Source: Prorocentrum cordatum (Eukaryota; Sar; Dinophyceae; Prorocentrales; Prorocentraceae). Taken from it: a stretch of 64,000 bases of DNA. Shown here one piece after another: positions 63,402 to 64,000 of this stretch; position 1 is the stretch's first letter, and each line of letters begins with the position of its first letter. The notes under the pieces were generated by a model. It did no database searches. It worked only from the letters and a program-made list of their open reading frames with translations, and had not been told where the DNA came from. Position numbers and translations under genes: made by a program. The stretch is taken from NCBI GenBank assembly GCA_963575745.1, contig CAUYUJ010012091.1, forward strand, positions 304,104 through 368,103. Direction: 5' to 3'.

Positions 63402-63642
63402 TAGGCCTCCTGTATGAGGTCGGAGTAGATGGGGTCGGAGGATGGCGCCGCATCGGCGATGCATCGGCGATGAGGCTCGATGCGGAGCCCGATTTGCTTC
63501 ACGTCGACGTTGCCGACGAATCGCCCACATCGGTGATGCATCGCCTGTGCATCGCCAATACATCGCCGATGCATCGCCGATGTATCTGCGATTCGGCGCG
63601 ATCCTCCGACCCCACCTACTCCGACCCCTTCTAGGAGGCCTA
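63402..63642. mobile_element. foldback element, family B copy 3
   Basis: The left arm starts TAGGCCTCCTGTATGAGGTC; the complement of the right arm starts TAGGCCTCCTAGAAGGGGTC. Arms are about 52 bp. The interior has GATGCATCGGC/GATGCATCGCC units and the core GAGCCCGATTTGCTTCACGT. Confidence 0.75.
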
Positions 63643-64000
63643 TACGGAACACGACCCCAACTCCCACAGCAATGGATGTTATATGTCAACGTTTTGCAAT
63701 TCTGGCGAATGTGCGAAGGTGCAGGCGCCCTGTAAGCGATGCCATTACCAGCTGCCGAGGGGGGGTCGCGCGCGCGGTCTAGTTGGTCTAAAGTTCCACA
63801 TGTGGGGGGCGGGGGGCGGTTTTCATGCTTTCATACAGTCAAGAGACGTCGGGTTCGGAATGGTCTAGCTGTTTCTTCGGTCCTTGCCTGGTTGATCGAG
63901 CGTTTCTCGTGCACCCAGGCTCTCCTGCGTCCAGAAATTGAGCCTCCGATTTGGCGCTGCTTGCGGTAGTAGTTTGACTGTACCTGTGTCGCCCAAAGCG
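63643..64000. other. no gene recognised
   Basis: A plus frame at 63739-63969 reads VKRRRVRNGLAVSSVLAWLI, which looks protein-like but is too short to place. Confidence 0.25.

Overview
The window looks like nuclear DNA of a GC-rich dinoflagellate (core alveolate, Prorocentrum-like in composition). The main evidence is three exact genomic copies of the dinoflagellate spliced leader (29277-29298, 46046-46067, 55911-55932). None is followed by a splice donor, so they mark reverse-transcribed, trans-spliced mRNAs rather than SL RNA genes. Other evidence is the family types of the retroelements, an alveolin-like gene remnant, and the very large fraction of microsatellite, minisatellite and foldback DNA. 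I found no intact gene with a recognisable housekeeping function. Almost every coding stretch carries frameshifts, in-frame stops or lost catalytic residues.

Layout. 1-3441 (minus): first half of a Copia-type LTR retrotransposon (gag, zinc knuckle, protease, integrase), cut by the window edge. 3.9-7.5 kb: purine-rich and trinucleotide repeats in two duplicated modules, plus a foldback element. 8.4-9.3 kb: tail of a reverse-transcriptase element. 9.25-12.85 kb: a decayed element with a reverse transcriptase and a restriction-like endonuclease end (R2/CRE-like). 14.1-16.95 kb: two leader-array-trailer blocks of a 112-bp minisatellite. 17-25.8 kb: MITE-like elements, an alveolin-like minus-strand remnant with tandem relict spliced leaders, and microsatellites. 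26.3-29.1 and 35.4-37.45 kb: unrecognised, partly coding DNA holding a family of about 18-nt bulged hairpins, all on the plus strand. 29.28-33.99 kb: an SL-tagged L1-like retroelement. 34-45.5 kb: simple repeats and satellites. 46.05-48.08 kb: an SL-tagged WD40-PARP retrocopy with nine near-identical WD40 units and an ADP-ribosyltransferase domain broken by two TGA codons. 48.2-50.8 kb: three satellite arrays. 51.8-55.7 kb: more MITEs. 55.91-61.96 kb: a second SL-tagged LINE-like element (ORF1, endonuclease, reverse transcriptase, RNase H). 62-63.7 kb: a nested palindromic element and another foldback copy.

The parts do not form an operon or pathway. They share a history of mRNA recycling through reverse transcription and of spread by small hairpin-forming elements. 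The best candidates for something undescribed are the bulged-hairpin family (26.5-37.4 kb), the SL-tagged retroelements and the SL-tagged WD40-PARP gene. All readings were made by eye without alignment tools, so boundaries are approximate unless a motif is quoted.
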